Assembly (NCBI GenBank): GCA_900465915.1
Contig: UBKJ01000009.1
Span: 20,279 to 84,278 of the forward strand
Source of the DNA: Hyphomicrobiales bacterium
Lineage (GTDB): Bacteria; Pseudomonadota; Alphaproteobacteria; Rhizobiales; Rhizobiaceae
Direction of reading: 5' to 3'
DNA length: 64,000 bases
Position numbers and translations under genes: made by a program. The notes under the pieces were generated by a model. That model was not told the origin of the DNA and made no database searches. It worked only from the letters and a program-made list of their open reading frames with translations. Of this stretch, positions 56,179 through 64,000 are shown one piece after another. Every line of letters starts with the position of its first letter. The stretch's first letter is position 1.

Positions 56179-57012
56179 CTACAGCCGGCTCGCCAGCGCC
56201 TGGCCGGGATGGCGCAGGGCGGGGTCGAAGGGATTGAGCTTGCGCGCGATCGCCGCCGCCTCGCTGCGCAGCAATTCGACCACGGTGCCGAGGCGCTTTT
56301 CCGTGAGCCTTGTGGCCAGCGTGCCGACGCTGAAGGCCGCCACCGTCTCGCCGTTGCGGTCGAGGATCGGCACGCCGACGCCGGCCATGCCGTCGATCAT
56401 GTTGAAGTTATAGGTCGCGGCCCCTTCCCTGCGCACGTCCTCGATGAGGATGCGCAGGTCCACCTCGTCCACGGCGCATTTGTCGAGGATGCGCGGCATG
56501 TTGAAACGGATGATCGCCTCGCGCTCCTCCTCCGGCAGGAAGGACAGGATGGCGAGGCTGCCCTGCCCGATGCCGAGCGGCACCTTGCCGCCGATATCGC
56601 CGGTGAAGGAGCGGATCGGGAAAGGCCCCTCGACGCGGTCGAGGCAGACCGCGTCGAAGCCGGAGCGCACCAGCAGGAAAACGGTGTCGTTGAAAGTGGC
56701 CGAAAGCCGCAGCAGCGAGGGGCGCGCGATGCTCAATATGCCGTCGCGCTGGCGCGCCTGCGCGGCGAGCGCGAAGAACTCCAGCGACAGGCGATAGGCC
56801 TTGCGGTCGGGAAGCTGCTCGACCAGCTCCTCCGCGATCAGCGTCTTCAGAAGCCGATGCGCCGAGGGCTGGCTCATGTCCAGTTCGCGCGCCAGATCGA
56901 TCAGCCGCACGCCGTCCTCGGGGCTGGCGGCGAGTCCCTTCAATATGTGGATGGCCTTGAGAAGGCTTGAACTTGTCGCCGCGGATTTTGTGTTTTCGGT
57001 CGTACCGGCCAT
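56179..57012 (-). CDS. IclR-family transcriptional regulator
   Basis: This 277-residue protein has an N-terminal winged helix (residues ~17-75, LKAIHILKGLAASPEDGVRLIDLAREL then MSQPSAHRLLKTL). The C-terminal IclR effector domain has PLGIGQGSLAILSFLPEEER and GVGVPILDRNGETVAAFSVGT. Regulators of this type bind small catabolic substrates. It diverges from the ABC-transporter/oxidase operon across 286 bp containing a perfect palindrome, so it very probably controls that operon and itself. Confidence 0.94.
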   Translation of the reverse strand: MAGTTENTKSAATSSSLLKAIHILKGLAASPEDGVRLIDLARELDMSQPSAHRLLKTLIAEELVEQLPDRKAYRLSLEFFALAAQARQRDGILSIARPSLLRLSATFNDTVFLLVRSGFDAVCLDRVEGPFPIRSFTGDIGGKVPLGIGQGSLAILSFLPEEEREAIIRFNMPRILDKCAVDEVDLRILIEDVRREGAATYNFNMIDGMAGVGVPILDRNGETVAAFSVGTLATRLTEKRLGTVVELLRSEAAAIARKLNPFDPALRHPGQALASRL

Positions 57013-57035
57013 GGGATTTCCCGTGAATTTCGTAT

Positions 57036-57064
57036 TCTGGAATTATTATAGAATTTATTCCAGA
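57036..57064. promoter_or_regulatory. Probable IclR operator
   Basis: TCTGGAAT (57036-57043) and its complement ATTCCAGA (57057-57064) flank 13 nt of AT-rich sequence, 24 bp upstream of the iclR ATG. The inner GGAAT...ATTCC arms resemble published IclR-type palindromes. The remaining 57065-57298 should hold the operon promoter; I could not assign -35/-10 boxes. Confidence 0.6.
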
Positions 57065-57298
57065 TTTGAAAATTAGAATTTGTCTCGAAAGCGATTTTCC
57101 TGACAGTTTGAGGCGCAAACCGAAATTGCGGAGCGGCTTTCGGACGGAAGCGCGTCGGCCCCGCCGGCGCGAACGCCGTTCGGACCACGCCCCGGAGCGG
57201 TCCTCCGGCGATCCGCATGACGGCGACGAACCAACCGCAGGCGCTTCGCCGCCGCCCGGAGGAAAACGGCCCGCAACCGGGGCCAATAGGGAAACGAG

Positions 57299-58345
57299 AT
57301 GAGCTTTCTGATTCTGTCGGGCATCACCCGGCGCTACAGCAATTTCACGGCCGTCGACGATTTCAATCTCGAAATCGAGAAGGGCGAGTTCATTTCGCTG
57401 CTCGGCCCTTCCGGCTGCGGCAAGACCACCACGCTCCAGATGATCGCCGGCCTCGTGCCGCCGACCAAGGGGACGATCACGCTCGACGGGCGCGACATCA
57501 CCAAGCTCGCCCCGGCGAAGCGCCAGCTTGGCGTCGTGTTCCAGAGCTATGCGCTGTTTCCGCACATGACGGCCGCGCAGAACGTCAGCTTCGGCCTCGA
57601 AATGCGCAAGGTGGCCAAGGCCGAACGCGAGAAGCGCGTGCGCGAGGTGCTGGAGCTGGTGCATCTCGGGCCGCTCGCCGACCGCTATCCGCGCGAAATG
57701 TCGGGCGGCCAGCGCCAGCGCGTGGCGATTGCCCGCGCGCTGGTCATCAACCCGCCGGTGCTGCTGCTCGACGAGCCGCTCTCCAATCTCGATGCGCAGT
57801 TGCGCGAGGAGATGCAGTTCGAGCTGCGCCGCATCCAGCGCACGGTGGGCATCACCACCATCATGGTCACGCACGACCAGGCCGAGGCGCTGTCGATCAG
57901 CGACCGCATCGTGGTGATGGAGAAGGGCCTCGTCACGCAGGTCGACGCGCCCTATCGGCTCTACGAATATCCGCGCAACCATTTCATCTCCAACTTCGTC
58001 GGCAAGTCCAATTTCCTGAAGGGCCGCGCCGAGGGCGACGCGATCCTGCTCCCCGGCACGCCGCTGCGCCTGCCGGCGGGCGAAAGCCGCGCCACGGGCG
58101 ACGTCTCCGTCTTCATCCGCCCGGAAAAGGTGCGGCTGGTGGAAAGCGGCGCGGGCCTCGTCTCGGGCGAGGTGGCGACGCGCTATTTCATGGGCAGCCA
58201 GTGGCTGCTCGCCGTCACCACGCCGGCGGGCGTGCTTTCGGTGGCGCTGCCCAATCTCGGTTCCCCGCCGCCGGCCGAGGGCGCCGCCGTAGGCCTCGCA
58301 TGGGACGACGCGGATTGCCGCATCCTCGAAGCGGGAGCGCAGTGA
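57299..58345 (+). CDS. ABC transporter ATP-binding protein (spermidine/putrescine PotA type)
   Basis: This 348-residue ATPase has Walker A LGPSGCGKTT near residues 36-45, Q-loop VFQSYALFPHM, signature MSGGQRQRVAIARAL near 134, and Walker B LLLDEPLSNLD. A C-terminal TOBE domain (~250-345) with VFIRPEKVRLVE is typical of PotA/FbpC-like importers. It is the first gene of the seven-gene operon and precedes the first permease by a 1-bp gap. Polyamine-type is a family label; the neighbours suggest an amino-acid-derived substrate instead. Confidence 0.94.
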   Translation: MSFLILSGITRRYSNFTAVDDFNLEIEKGEFISLLGPSGCGKTTTLQMIAGLVPPTKGTITLDGRDITKLAPAKRQLGVVFQSYALFPHMTAAQNVSFGLEMRKVAKAEREKRVREVLELVHLGPLADRYPREMSGGQRQRVAIARALVINPPVLLLDEPLSNLDAQLREEMQFELRRIQRTVGITTIMVTHDQAEALSISDRIVVMEKGLVTQVDAPYRLYEYPRNHFISNFVGKSNFLKGRAEGDAILLPGTPLRLPAGESRATGDVSVFIRPEKVRLVESGAGLVSGEVATRYFMGSQWLLAVTTPAGVLSVALPNLGSPPPAEGAAVGLAWDDADCRILEAGAQ

Positions 58346-58346
58346 C

Positions 58347-59243
58347 ATGGCCGCCGTCACACCAGTCCTCCAGACCGACGACACGCCGCGCGCCCGGCGC
58401 AGCCTCATGCCCTACCTGCTCTCCGGGCCGGCCGCGCTGCTCTTCACCGGAATGGTGCTGCTGCCGCTGCTGCTCACGATCATCCTGTCCTTCAACGGCT
58501 ATAATTACGACAAGGGCATCGAAAGCGACGTCTATACCGTCGGCAATTACACGCAGGTCCTGAAGGATCCTTATTATCTCTCGATCTTCTGGCGCACCCT
58601 GCGGCTCGCCTTCCTCACCACCGTCATCGCGGTGCTGGTCGGCGTGCCGGAAGCCTATATCCTCTCCAACATGCGCAAGCCGTGGCGCTCGATCTTCCTG
58701 CTCGTCATCATCGGGCCGCTTCTGGTCTCGGTCGTGGCGCGCACCTTCGGCTGGAGCATGCTTCTCGGCCGCACCGGCCTCATCAACGGCGCGCTGCAAA
58801 CCCTCGGCCTGCCGGTGGCGCAGATCCTCTACAGCGAGACGGCCATCGTCATCGGCCTCGTCCATATCATGCTGCCCTTCATGGTCATTCCGGTCTGGAC
58901 GGTGCTGCAAAAGCTCGACCCGGCGGTGGAGGCGGCGGCGCTGACGCTCGGCGCGTCGCGGCTGACCGCGCTGCGCCGCGTGGTGTTTCCGCAAGCCATG
59001 CTCGGCATCCTGTCCGGCAGCCTGATCGTCTTCGCGCTTTCGGCCAGCTCCTTCGTCATTCCGGGCCTGCTCGGCGGACGGCGGCTGAAAATGGCCGCGA
59101 CCATCGTCTATGACGAGTTCCTGACCGAGCTGAATTGGCCGCTGGGCGCGGCCATCGCCATCATCGTGCTGGTCGCCAACCTCGCCATCATGATCGCTTA
59201 TAGCCGCCTGCTCGAAGGGCAGGCCAAGAAGAAGCTGGGGTAA
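58347..59243 (+). CDS. ABC transporter permease (PotB type)
   Basis: This 298-residue protein has about six helices: an N-terminal hydrophobic segment (YLLSGPAALLFTGMVLLPLLL) and the permease domain with the EAA loop AAALTLGASRLTALRRVVFPQA, which docks with the ATPase. It pairs with the following permease to form the membrane channel of the importer. The ATG overlaps no gene but lies 1 bp after the ATPase stop, indicating co-translation. Confidence 0.93.
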   Translation: MAAVTPVLQTDDTPRARRSLMPYLLSGPAALLFTGMVLLPLLLTIILSFNGYNYDKGIESDVYTVGNYTQVLKDPYYLSIFWRTLRLAFLTTVIAVLVGVPEAYILSNMRKPWRSIFLLVIIGPLLVSVVARTFGWSMLLGRTGLINGALQTLGLPVAQILYSETAIVIGLVHIMLPFMVIPVWTVLQKLDPAVEAAALTLGASRLTALRRVVFPQAMLGILSGSLIVFALSASSFVIPGLLGGRRLKMAATIVYDEFLTELNWPLGAAIAIIVLVANLAIMIAYSRLLEGQAKKKLG

Positions 59244-59248
59244 GCGCC

Positions 59249-60043
59249 ATGGTGAAAAACGGTCCCTTCGCGCTTGTCTTCCACACGCTGGTCGTCATCT
59301 TCATGCTCGCGCCGATGGTGGTGGTGTGCCTCGTCGCCTTCACGCCGGAAAACACGCTGTCCATGCCGTGGAACGGGTTTTCGCTGCGCTGGTTCGAGGC
59401 GGTGTTCGCCCATGCCGATTTCATGACCTCGTTCGGCACCAGCATCAAGCTGGCCATCGCGTCGGCCACCATCTCGACGCTTCTGGCGGTGCCCTCGGCG
59501 CTGGCCATCGCGCAATACGAGTTCCGCGGCCGCGAGGCGCTCAACGCGCTGTTCCTGTCGCCGCTGATCATCCCCAGCCTCGTGCTCGGCGTGGCCTTCC
59601 TGCGGCTGTTCTCGCTGCTCGGCTTCACCGGCTCCTTCGGCTGGCTGGTGGCGGCGCATGTCATCGTGGTCACGCCCTATGCGCTGCGGCTCATCCTCGC
59701 CTCGCTGTCCGGCATGGACCGCAACGCGGAAAACGCCGCCCGCACGCTCGGCGCGGACGAATGGACCGTTTTCCGCCGCGTCACCCTGCCGCTGCTGTTG
59801 CCGGGGCTGACGGGCGGCTGGCTGCTCGCCTTCATCAACTCCTTCGACGAACTGACCATGTCGATCTTCGTAACCTCGCCCGCGACCGTCACCCTGCCGG
59901 TGCGCATGTATATGTACGCGAGCGAATCCATCGATCCGATGATGGCCGCCGTCTCGGCGCTGATGATCCTCGTCGCCGCCGTCACAATGCTGGTGATCGA
60001 CCGCCTGTTCGGCCTCGACCGGCTGCTGGTCGGCAAGGGGTGA
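59249..60043 (+). CDS. ABC transporter permease (PotC type)
   Basis: This 264-residue second permease has about six helices and its own EAA loop (AARTLGADEWTVFRRVTLPLLLPGL). The N-terminus LVFHTLVVIFMLAPMVVVCLVAFTP and the WFEAVFAHADFMTSFGTS region are typical of PotC-like subunits. It lies 5 bp after the first permease. Together with the ATPase and the solute-binding protein at 62911 it makes a complete binding-protein-dependent importer. Confidence 0.93.
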   Translation: MVKNGPFALVFHTLVVIFMLAPMVVVCLVAFTPENTLSMPWNGFSLRWFEAVFAHADFMTSFGTSIKLAIASATISTLLAVPSALAIAQYEFRGREALNALFLSPLIIPSLVLGVAFLRLFSLLGFTGSFGWLVAAHVIVVTPYALRLILASLSGMDRNAENAARTLGADEWTVFRRVTLPLLLPGLTGGWLLAFINSFDELTMSIFVTSPATVTLPVRMYMYASESIDPMMAAVSALMILVAAVTMLVIDRLFGLDRLLVGKG

Positions 60044-60048
60044 GCATC

Positions 60049-60354
60049 ATGGGCGAAACCCTTTCCCTTCCGGCGCAGTTGCGCCGGCGCTACCGGCAGG
60101 CGGAGCCGCCGATAGGCTTCCTCATCGACGGCGTGCGGCACGAGGGCCGGCGCGGCGATACGGTGCTGACCGCCATCCTGTCGGTGCAGGGCCGGCTGCG
60201 CCACACCGAGTTCACCGGCGAGCCGCGCGCGGGCTTCTGCCTGATCGGGGCCTGTCAGGACTGCCTCGTCATGACCGCCGAAGGCGCGCGCCTGCGCGCC
60301 TGCACCACGCTGCTTATGGAAGGCATGGAATTCGTGACGGAGCCGCAGAAATGA
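60049..60354 (+). CDS. Small [2Fe-2S] ferredoxin-like subunit of a flavoenzyme
   Basis: This 101-residue protein has four cysteines in plant-ferredoxin spacing: Cys64, Cys69 and Cys72 in FCLIGACQDC, and Cys85 in LRACTT. The N-terminus ends GFLIDGVRHEGRRGDTVLTAIL, typical of the small subunit of opine-oxidase and D-hydroxyproline-dehydrogenase complexes (HcnA-like). It should pass electrons between the FAD subunits. Its last 4 nt overlap the next gene. It starts 5 bp after the permease gene, joining transport with catabolism. Confidence 0.92.
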   Translation: MGETLSLPAQLRRRYRQAEPPIGFLIDGVRHEGRRGDTVLTAILSVQGRLRHTEFTGEPRAGFCLIGACQDCLVMTAEGARLRACTTLLMEGMEFVTEPQK

Positions 60355-61763
60355 CCGATGCGCTCCGCCCCGTTATCGTCGGCGCAGGGCCGGCGGGCGT
60401 CCGCGCCGCAGAAATTCTGGTCGCAGCCGGCCTGCGCCCCGTGCTGCTGGACGAAGGCTTTCGCGCCGGCGGGCAGATCTATCGCCGGCCGCCGCTCGAC
60501 GACGGCCGCAGCTATCGCAGCCGCTACGGCTCGGAGGCGGCGAAGGCCGAAGCCCTGCACAAGACCTTCGACCGCCTGCGCGGAGCGGTGGACTACCGCC
60601 CGGAAACGCTGGTCTGGAACATCGTGCGCGACGCAAGTGAGCAGGGCGGGCGGCTCGACCTGATGACGAACGGCGCGCACAGCCAGTTGCCCTACAGCCA
60701 CCTGCTGCTCGCCACCGGGGCCACGGACCGGGTGCTGCCCTTCTCCGGCTGGGCGAAGCCCGGCGTCTATACGCTCGGCGCGGCGCAGACGGCCTTGAAG
60801 GCGCAGGGCTGCACCATCGGCGAGCGCGTGGTCTTCATGGGCTCCGGGCCGCTGCTCTATCTGGTGGCGTGGCAATATGCGCATGCCGGCGCGAAGGTCG
60901 CGGCGGTGCTGGACACGGCTCCCCTCGCGGCCAAGTTCCATCTCGCGCGTCTCGCCTTCTCCGCGCCGCGCATCGTGGCGCTGGGAATGCTCTACGCCGC
61001 GCGGCTGAAGCTCGCCGGCGTGCCGATCCATTACGGCGTGCGGCCCGACGAAGTGCTGGGCGAAAGCCATGTCGAGGGCCTGCGCTATCGCAAAAGCGGG
61101 CGCGGCCATGACATCGCCTGCGACGCGCTGGCCTATGGCTTCGCGCTGCGGCCCGAAACCCAGCTCGCCGATCTCGCCGGCTGCGATTTCCGCTTCGAGG
61201 AGCGCGATCGCGCATGGCTGCCGGCGGCGGACCCGCTCGGGCGCACCAGCCGCGCGGGCGTCTATGTGGCGGGCGACGGGGCCGGCATCGCCGGGGCCGA
61301 CGCGGCGGAAATCCGCGGGCGGCTCGCCGCCATAGCCATGCTCCGCGATCTCGGCCTGCCCTTCGACGCCAGCGAGGAGCGCCGGCTCACCGCCGCGCTC
61401 GACCGCATCTATCGCCAGCGCCTGACGCTCGAAAAGGCGTTTCCCTTCCCCGCCGACTGGTTCGAGACGGCGGCGCGCGACATGACCCTGTGCCGCTGCG
61501 AGGAAATCACGCTCGCCACGGCGCTGGAGGCGATCAGGACCAACGACGTGCGCGAGATCAACCGGCTGAAGGCGCTGACCCGCGTCGGCATGGGCCGCTG
61601 TCAGGGCCGCATGTGCGCGGCGGCGGCGGCCGAGCTTCTGGCCTTCGCGCAGGGACGCGGCCCCGCCGCCGCCGGGCGCAGCCGCGCGCAGGCCCCGGTC
61701 AAGCCGATCCCGCTCGGCTTCGGCGCGAGGCAGGATAGTGTCAGGGAGGACGTTCCGGCATGA
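60351..61763 (+). CDS. FAD/NAD(P)-dependent oxidoreductase subunit with BFD-like iron-sulfur domain
   Basis: This 470-residue protein opens with a dinucleotide fold (PVIVGAGPAGVRAAEIL, residues ~7-23). A second fold has VVFMGSGPLLYLVAWQYAHAGAKV, and a GVYVAGDGAGIAGADAAEIRG segment binds FAD. The C-terminal ~90 residues contain a BFD-like [2Fe-2S] cluster region with LCRCEE near 384 and GRCQGRMC near 415-422. It matches the large (A/alpha) subunit of opine oxidases and hydroxyproline dehydrogenases (OoxA/NoxA, HcnB-like). It starts in the previous stop and overlaps the following gene by 4 nt. Confidence 0.92.
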   Translation: MTDALRPVIVGAGPAGVRAAEILVAAGLRPVLLDEGFRAGGQIYRRPPLDDGRSYRSRYGSEAAKAEALHKTFDRLRGAVDYRPETLVWNIVRDASEQGGRLDLMTNGAHSQLPYSHLLLATGATDRVLPFSGWAKPGVYTLGAAQTALKAQGCTIGERVVFMGSGPLLYLVAWQYAHAGAKVAAVLDTAPLAAKFHLARLAFSAPRIVALGMLYAARLKLAGVPIHYGVRPDEVLGESHVEGLRYRKSGRGHDIACDALAYGFALRPETQLADLAGCDFRFEERDRAWLPAADPLGRTSRAGVYVAGDGAGIAGADAAEIRGRLAAIAMLRDLGLPFDASEERRLTAALDRIYRQRLTLEKAFPFPADWFETAARDMTLCRCEEITLATALEAIRTNDVREINRLKALTRVGMGRCQGRMCAAAAAELLAFAQGRGPAAAGRSRAQAPVKPIPLGFGARQDSVREDVPA

Positions 61764-62914
61764 GCGAGCGTCTCGAAGCCGATGCGGTCGTCATCGGCGG
61801 CGGTATCGTCGGCGGTTCGGCGGCGCTGTTCATGCGCCGGGCCGGGCTGTCGGTGGTGCTTGTCGACAAGGGCTATTGCGGCGCGCAGGCGAGCGGCGTC
61901 AATTATGGCGGCGTGCGCCGGCAGGGCCGCGCGCCGGAGCAGATTCCGCTCGCGCAGCGCTCGCACGAACTCTGGGGCCGGCTGCCGGAACTGATCGGCG
62001 TCGACGGCGAATATATGCGCTGCGGCCATCTGAAGCTGGCGCGCACGCCGGAGCAATTCGCCAAGCTCGAAGCCTATGCCGCGACGGTGCGTCCGCTCGG
62101 CCTCGAACTGGAGCTGATCGGCGGCAACGCGGTCAGGGCGCGCTTTCCATGGCTGACCGGCGACGTGGCCGGGGCCTCGCTCTGCCGCGACGACGGCCAC
62201 GCCAATCCGCGCCTCGTCTCGCCCGCCTTCGCCCGCGCGGCGAGGGCGGCCGGCGCGATCGTTCTGGAAAACACGCCCGTTCTGGAGGCGCGGCACACGG
62301 GCAACGGCTTCGCGGTGCTGGCCGGCGGGGGCGTCGAAATCCGCAGCCGGCTGCTGTTCAACTGCGCCGGCGCATGGTCGGACCGCTTCGCCGCCGATTT
62401 CGGCGAGCCGGTGCCGCTGGAGCGCATCTATCCGTCCATGGTGGTGACCGAGCCGCTGCCCTTGCGCCTGCCGATGAGCCTCGGCGAGGAAGGCGGCGGC
62501 TTCTACGGGCGGCAGGTGACGCGCGGCAATTACGTGATGGGTGGCGGGCGCGGCATTCCGCTGGAGAACCCGGATTATTCGCGGCCCTCGGTCGACGCGG
62601 CGTCCTCGGTGATGCTGCGCGCCATCGAGCTTTTCCCGCATCTGAGGCACGCGCAGGTGATCCGCTTCTGGTCCGGCACCGAATCCGAAATGCCCGACGG
62701 CAATCCGGTGATCGGGCCGAGCAGCCGCGTCAGCGGCCTTCACCACGCCTTCGGCTTCTGCGGCGCGGGCTTCCAGACCGGCCCGGCCGTGGGCGCGATC
62801 CTCGCCGATTTCGCCCTCAAGGGAGAAACGGAAACGCCGGTCGGAGCCTTCGCCATCGACCGTTTCGCGCATGAGATCAACCCAGCCTCGAAACAGAAAA
62901 GGGGAGTAGCATGA
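61760..62914 (+). CDS. DAO-family FAD-dependent amine/amino acid oxidase subunit
   Basis: This 384-residue protein has the FAD motif VVIGGGIVGGSAALFM (residues ~10-25) and a C-terminal FWSGTESEMPDGNPVIGPS and FGFCGAGFQTGPAVG, typical of DadA/sarcosine-oxidase-like enzymes. In opine oxidase and D-hydroxyproline dehydrogenase the corresponding subunit (OoxB/HcnC) oxidises the C-N bond of the substrate. The gene overlaps both neighbours by 4 nt (ATGA). The substrate is presumably a secondary amine or D-amino acid and cannot be read from sequence. Confidence 0.92.
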   Translation: MSERLEADAVVIGGGIVGGSAALFMRRAGLSVVLVDKGYCGAQASGVNYGGVRRQGRAPEQIPLAQRSHELWGRLPELIGVDGEYMRCGHLKLARTPEQFAKLEAYAATVRPLGLELELIGGNAVRARFPWLTGDVAGASLCRDDGHANPRLVSPAFARAARAAGAIVLENTPVLEARHTGNGFAVLAGGGVEIRSRLLFNCAGAWSDRFAADFGEPVPLERIYPSMVVTEPLPLRLPMSLGEEGGGFYGRQVTRGNYVMGGGRGIPLENPDYSRPSVDAASSVMLRAIELFPHLRHAQVIRFWSGTESEMPDGNPVIGPSSRVSGLHHAFGFCGAGFQTGPAVGAILADFALKGETETPVGAFAIDRFAHEINPASKQKRGVA

Positions 62915-63966
62915 AAAACCAAAGCATCGTCAGGACCACTATGGCCGCGCTCGGCCTCACGGTCGCCTTCGCCTCCGCCGCCTCGGCCGAGACCAAGACG
63001 CTCTATATCGGCATGAACGGCGGCAATATGGAGCGCGCCTATACCGAGCACGTCCTGCCCGATTTCGAAAAGGCCAACAATGTCAAGGTCGTGGTCGTGC
63101 CGGGCACGTCCTCGGACATTCTTGCCAAGGCGACCGCGCAGAAGGACAATGCGCAGATGCACCTCATGATGCTGGACGACGGCGTCATGGTGCGCGCCAT
63201 CAATTCGGGCCTGTGCCAGAAGATTTCCGACGACCCGGTGATGAAGGACATTCCGGCCACGGCCCGCCTCAAGGGCGACATGGCCGTCGGCGTCGACATG
63301 GGCATGACCGGCATCGGCTACAACAAGAAGCTGTTCGACGAGAAGGGCTGGCCCGCGCCGACCTCGTGGATGGACATGGCCGATCCGAAATTCGCCAATG
63401 CGGTGGTGTTCCAGTCGATCCCGGCTTCGACCTTCGGCCTGCACGCCTTCCTGATGTTCAACCGCATTCAGGGCGGCGACGAGAAGAACGTAGAGCCGGG
63501 CTTCGAGAAGTTCCCCGACACGATCGGCAAGAACGTGCTGGAATATATCCCGTCCTCGGCCAAGATTTCGGAAATGATCCAGACCGGCGAGGCCGCGCTG
63601 TTCCCGATGACGCCGACCGGCGTCAACAACATGAAGGAGAAGGGCATCCCGGTCGAATATGCGCAGCCGAAGGAGGGCTCGGTCGTGCTCGCCGTGACCG
63701 AATGCGTGCTGGCCGGCAATAGCGAGCCGGAACTGAGCCAGAAGCTCGCCCACTACCTGCTTTCGCCCGAGGCGCAGGGCAAGGCGCTCGATTTCGGCAA
63801 CGTCATTCCCTCGAACGAAAAGGCCAAGGCCGGCACGCCGGAGGCGCAGGCCAAGCTCGACGCCTTCCGCGACTATATGAAGACGGCCAAGACCGTCGAT
63901 TGGGACGCGATCAACGAGCAGCGCCAGAAGTGGAACAGCCGCTGGAACCGCTCGATCGAAAAATAA
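62911..63966 (+). CDS. Periplasmic substrate-binding protein of the ABC importer (PotD type)
   Basis: This 351-residue exported protein has a signal peptide ending ASAASA near residue 26. A type 2 binding-protein fold follows, with NNVKVVVVPGTSSDILAK, DMGMTGIGYNKKLFDEKGWPAPTSW and C-terminal LSQKLAHYLLSPEAQG. It captures the ligand for the permease pair upstream. Its ATG overlaps the oxidase stop by 4 nt, so transport and oxidation genes form one transcript. Nothing after the stop (63967-64000) can be identified before the window ends. Confidence 0.93.
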   Translation: MKNQSIVRTTMAALGLTVAFASAASAETKTLYIGMNGGNMERAYTEHVLPDFEKANNVKVVVVPGTSSDILAKATAQKDNAQMHLMMLDDGVMVRAINSGLCQKISDDPVMKDIPATARLKGDMAVGVDMGMTGIGYNKKLFDEKGWPAPTSWMDMADPKFANAVVFQSIPASTFGLHAFLMFNRIQGGDEKNVEPGFEKFPDTIGKNVLEYIPSSAKISEMIQTGEAALFPMTPTGVNNMKEKGIPVEYAQPKEGSVVLAVTECVLAGNSEPELSQKLAHYLLSPEAQGKALDFGNVIPSNEKAKAGTPEAQAKLDAFRDYMKTAKTVDWDAINEQRQKWNSRWNRSIEK

Positions 63967-64000
63967 GAAATATAGATGCTGATACGGGCTCGCGCGCCCC

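Overview
The window reads as chromosomal DNA of an alphaproteobacterium of the order Hyphomicrobiales, closest in gene content and order to Brucellaceae/Phyllobacteriaceae-type genomes. The evidence is high GC with strong GC3 bias, mfd-sdhE-recG, a lysyl-phosphatidylglycerol pair (mprF/lpiA-acvB), a BA14K-family protein, divK-pleD, a pyrB linked to an inactive-looking dihydroorotase, and an alphaproteobacterial SOS box (GTTC-N7-GTTC) before dinB. A genus cannot be assigned from the sequence alone.

Layout. 0-10 kb: transcription-coupled repair and recombination (mfd, sdhE, recG), amino-sugar synthesis (glmU-glmS) and a CcdA-like thiol-transfer membrane protein. 10.5-19.7 kb: mprF-acvB, a glycosyltransferase, tRNA-Lys, a BA14K protein, a globin-coupled diguanylate cyclase of the DosC type, lipB and a drug/metabolite exporter. 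19.8-26.1 kb: parE (with a possible SOS box), gatCA with a GNAT enzyme, a UPF0173 hydrolase and ruvX. 26-40 kb: an AidB-like flavoprotein, then a long rightward housekeeping series pyrB-pyrC'-plsY-dprA and topA-rnr-DUF983-NUDIX-MFS, then rpmG. 40-45.5 kb: divK-pleD, a GT25 glycosyltransferase, DUF3572, rnk and SOS-controlled dinB.

45.5-53.5 kb is the accessory-looking part. Between tRNA-Cys and tRNA-Asn lie three small secreted proteins, a CsgD-like LuxR regulator with a degenerate receiver domain and a Crp/Fnr regulator with clustered cysteines. They are separated by long AT-rich leaders rich in perfect inverted repeats. An AraC regulator and a membrane diguanylate cyclase follow.

53.5-64 kb: a DNA ligase/exonuclease pair, then a divergent IclR regulator and a seven-gene catabolic operon. 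The operon encodes a Pot-type ABC importer plus a three-part flavoenzyme ([2Fe-2S] subunit, FAD/NAD subunit with BFD-like iron-sulfur region, DAO-type FAD subunit) resembling opine or D-hydroxyproline oxidases. A palindrome before iclR is the likely operator.

Most of the window is conserved core. The parts most worth follow-up are the IclR-ABC-oxidase operon, the CsgD-like/secreted-protein cluster, the metal-site-less dihydroorotase, the heme-globin cyclase next to lipB, and several structured intergenic segments. I saw no CRISPR array, insertion sequence or phage gene.
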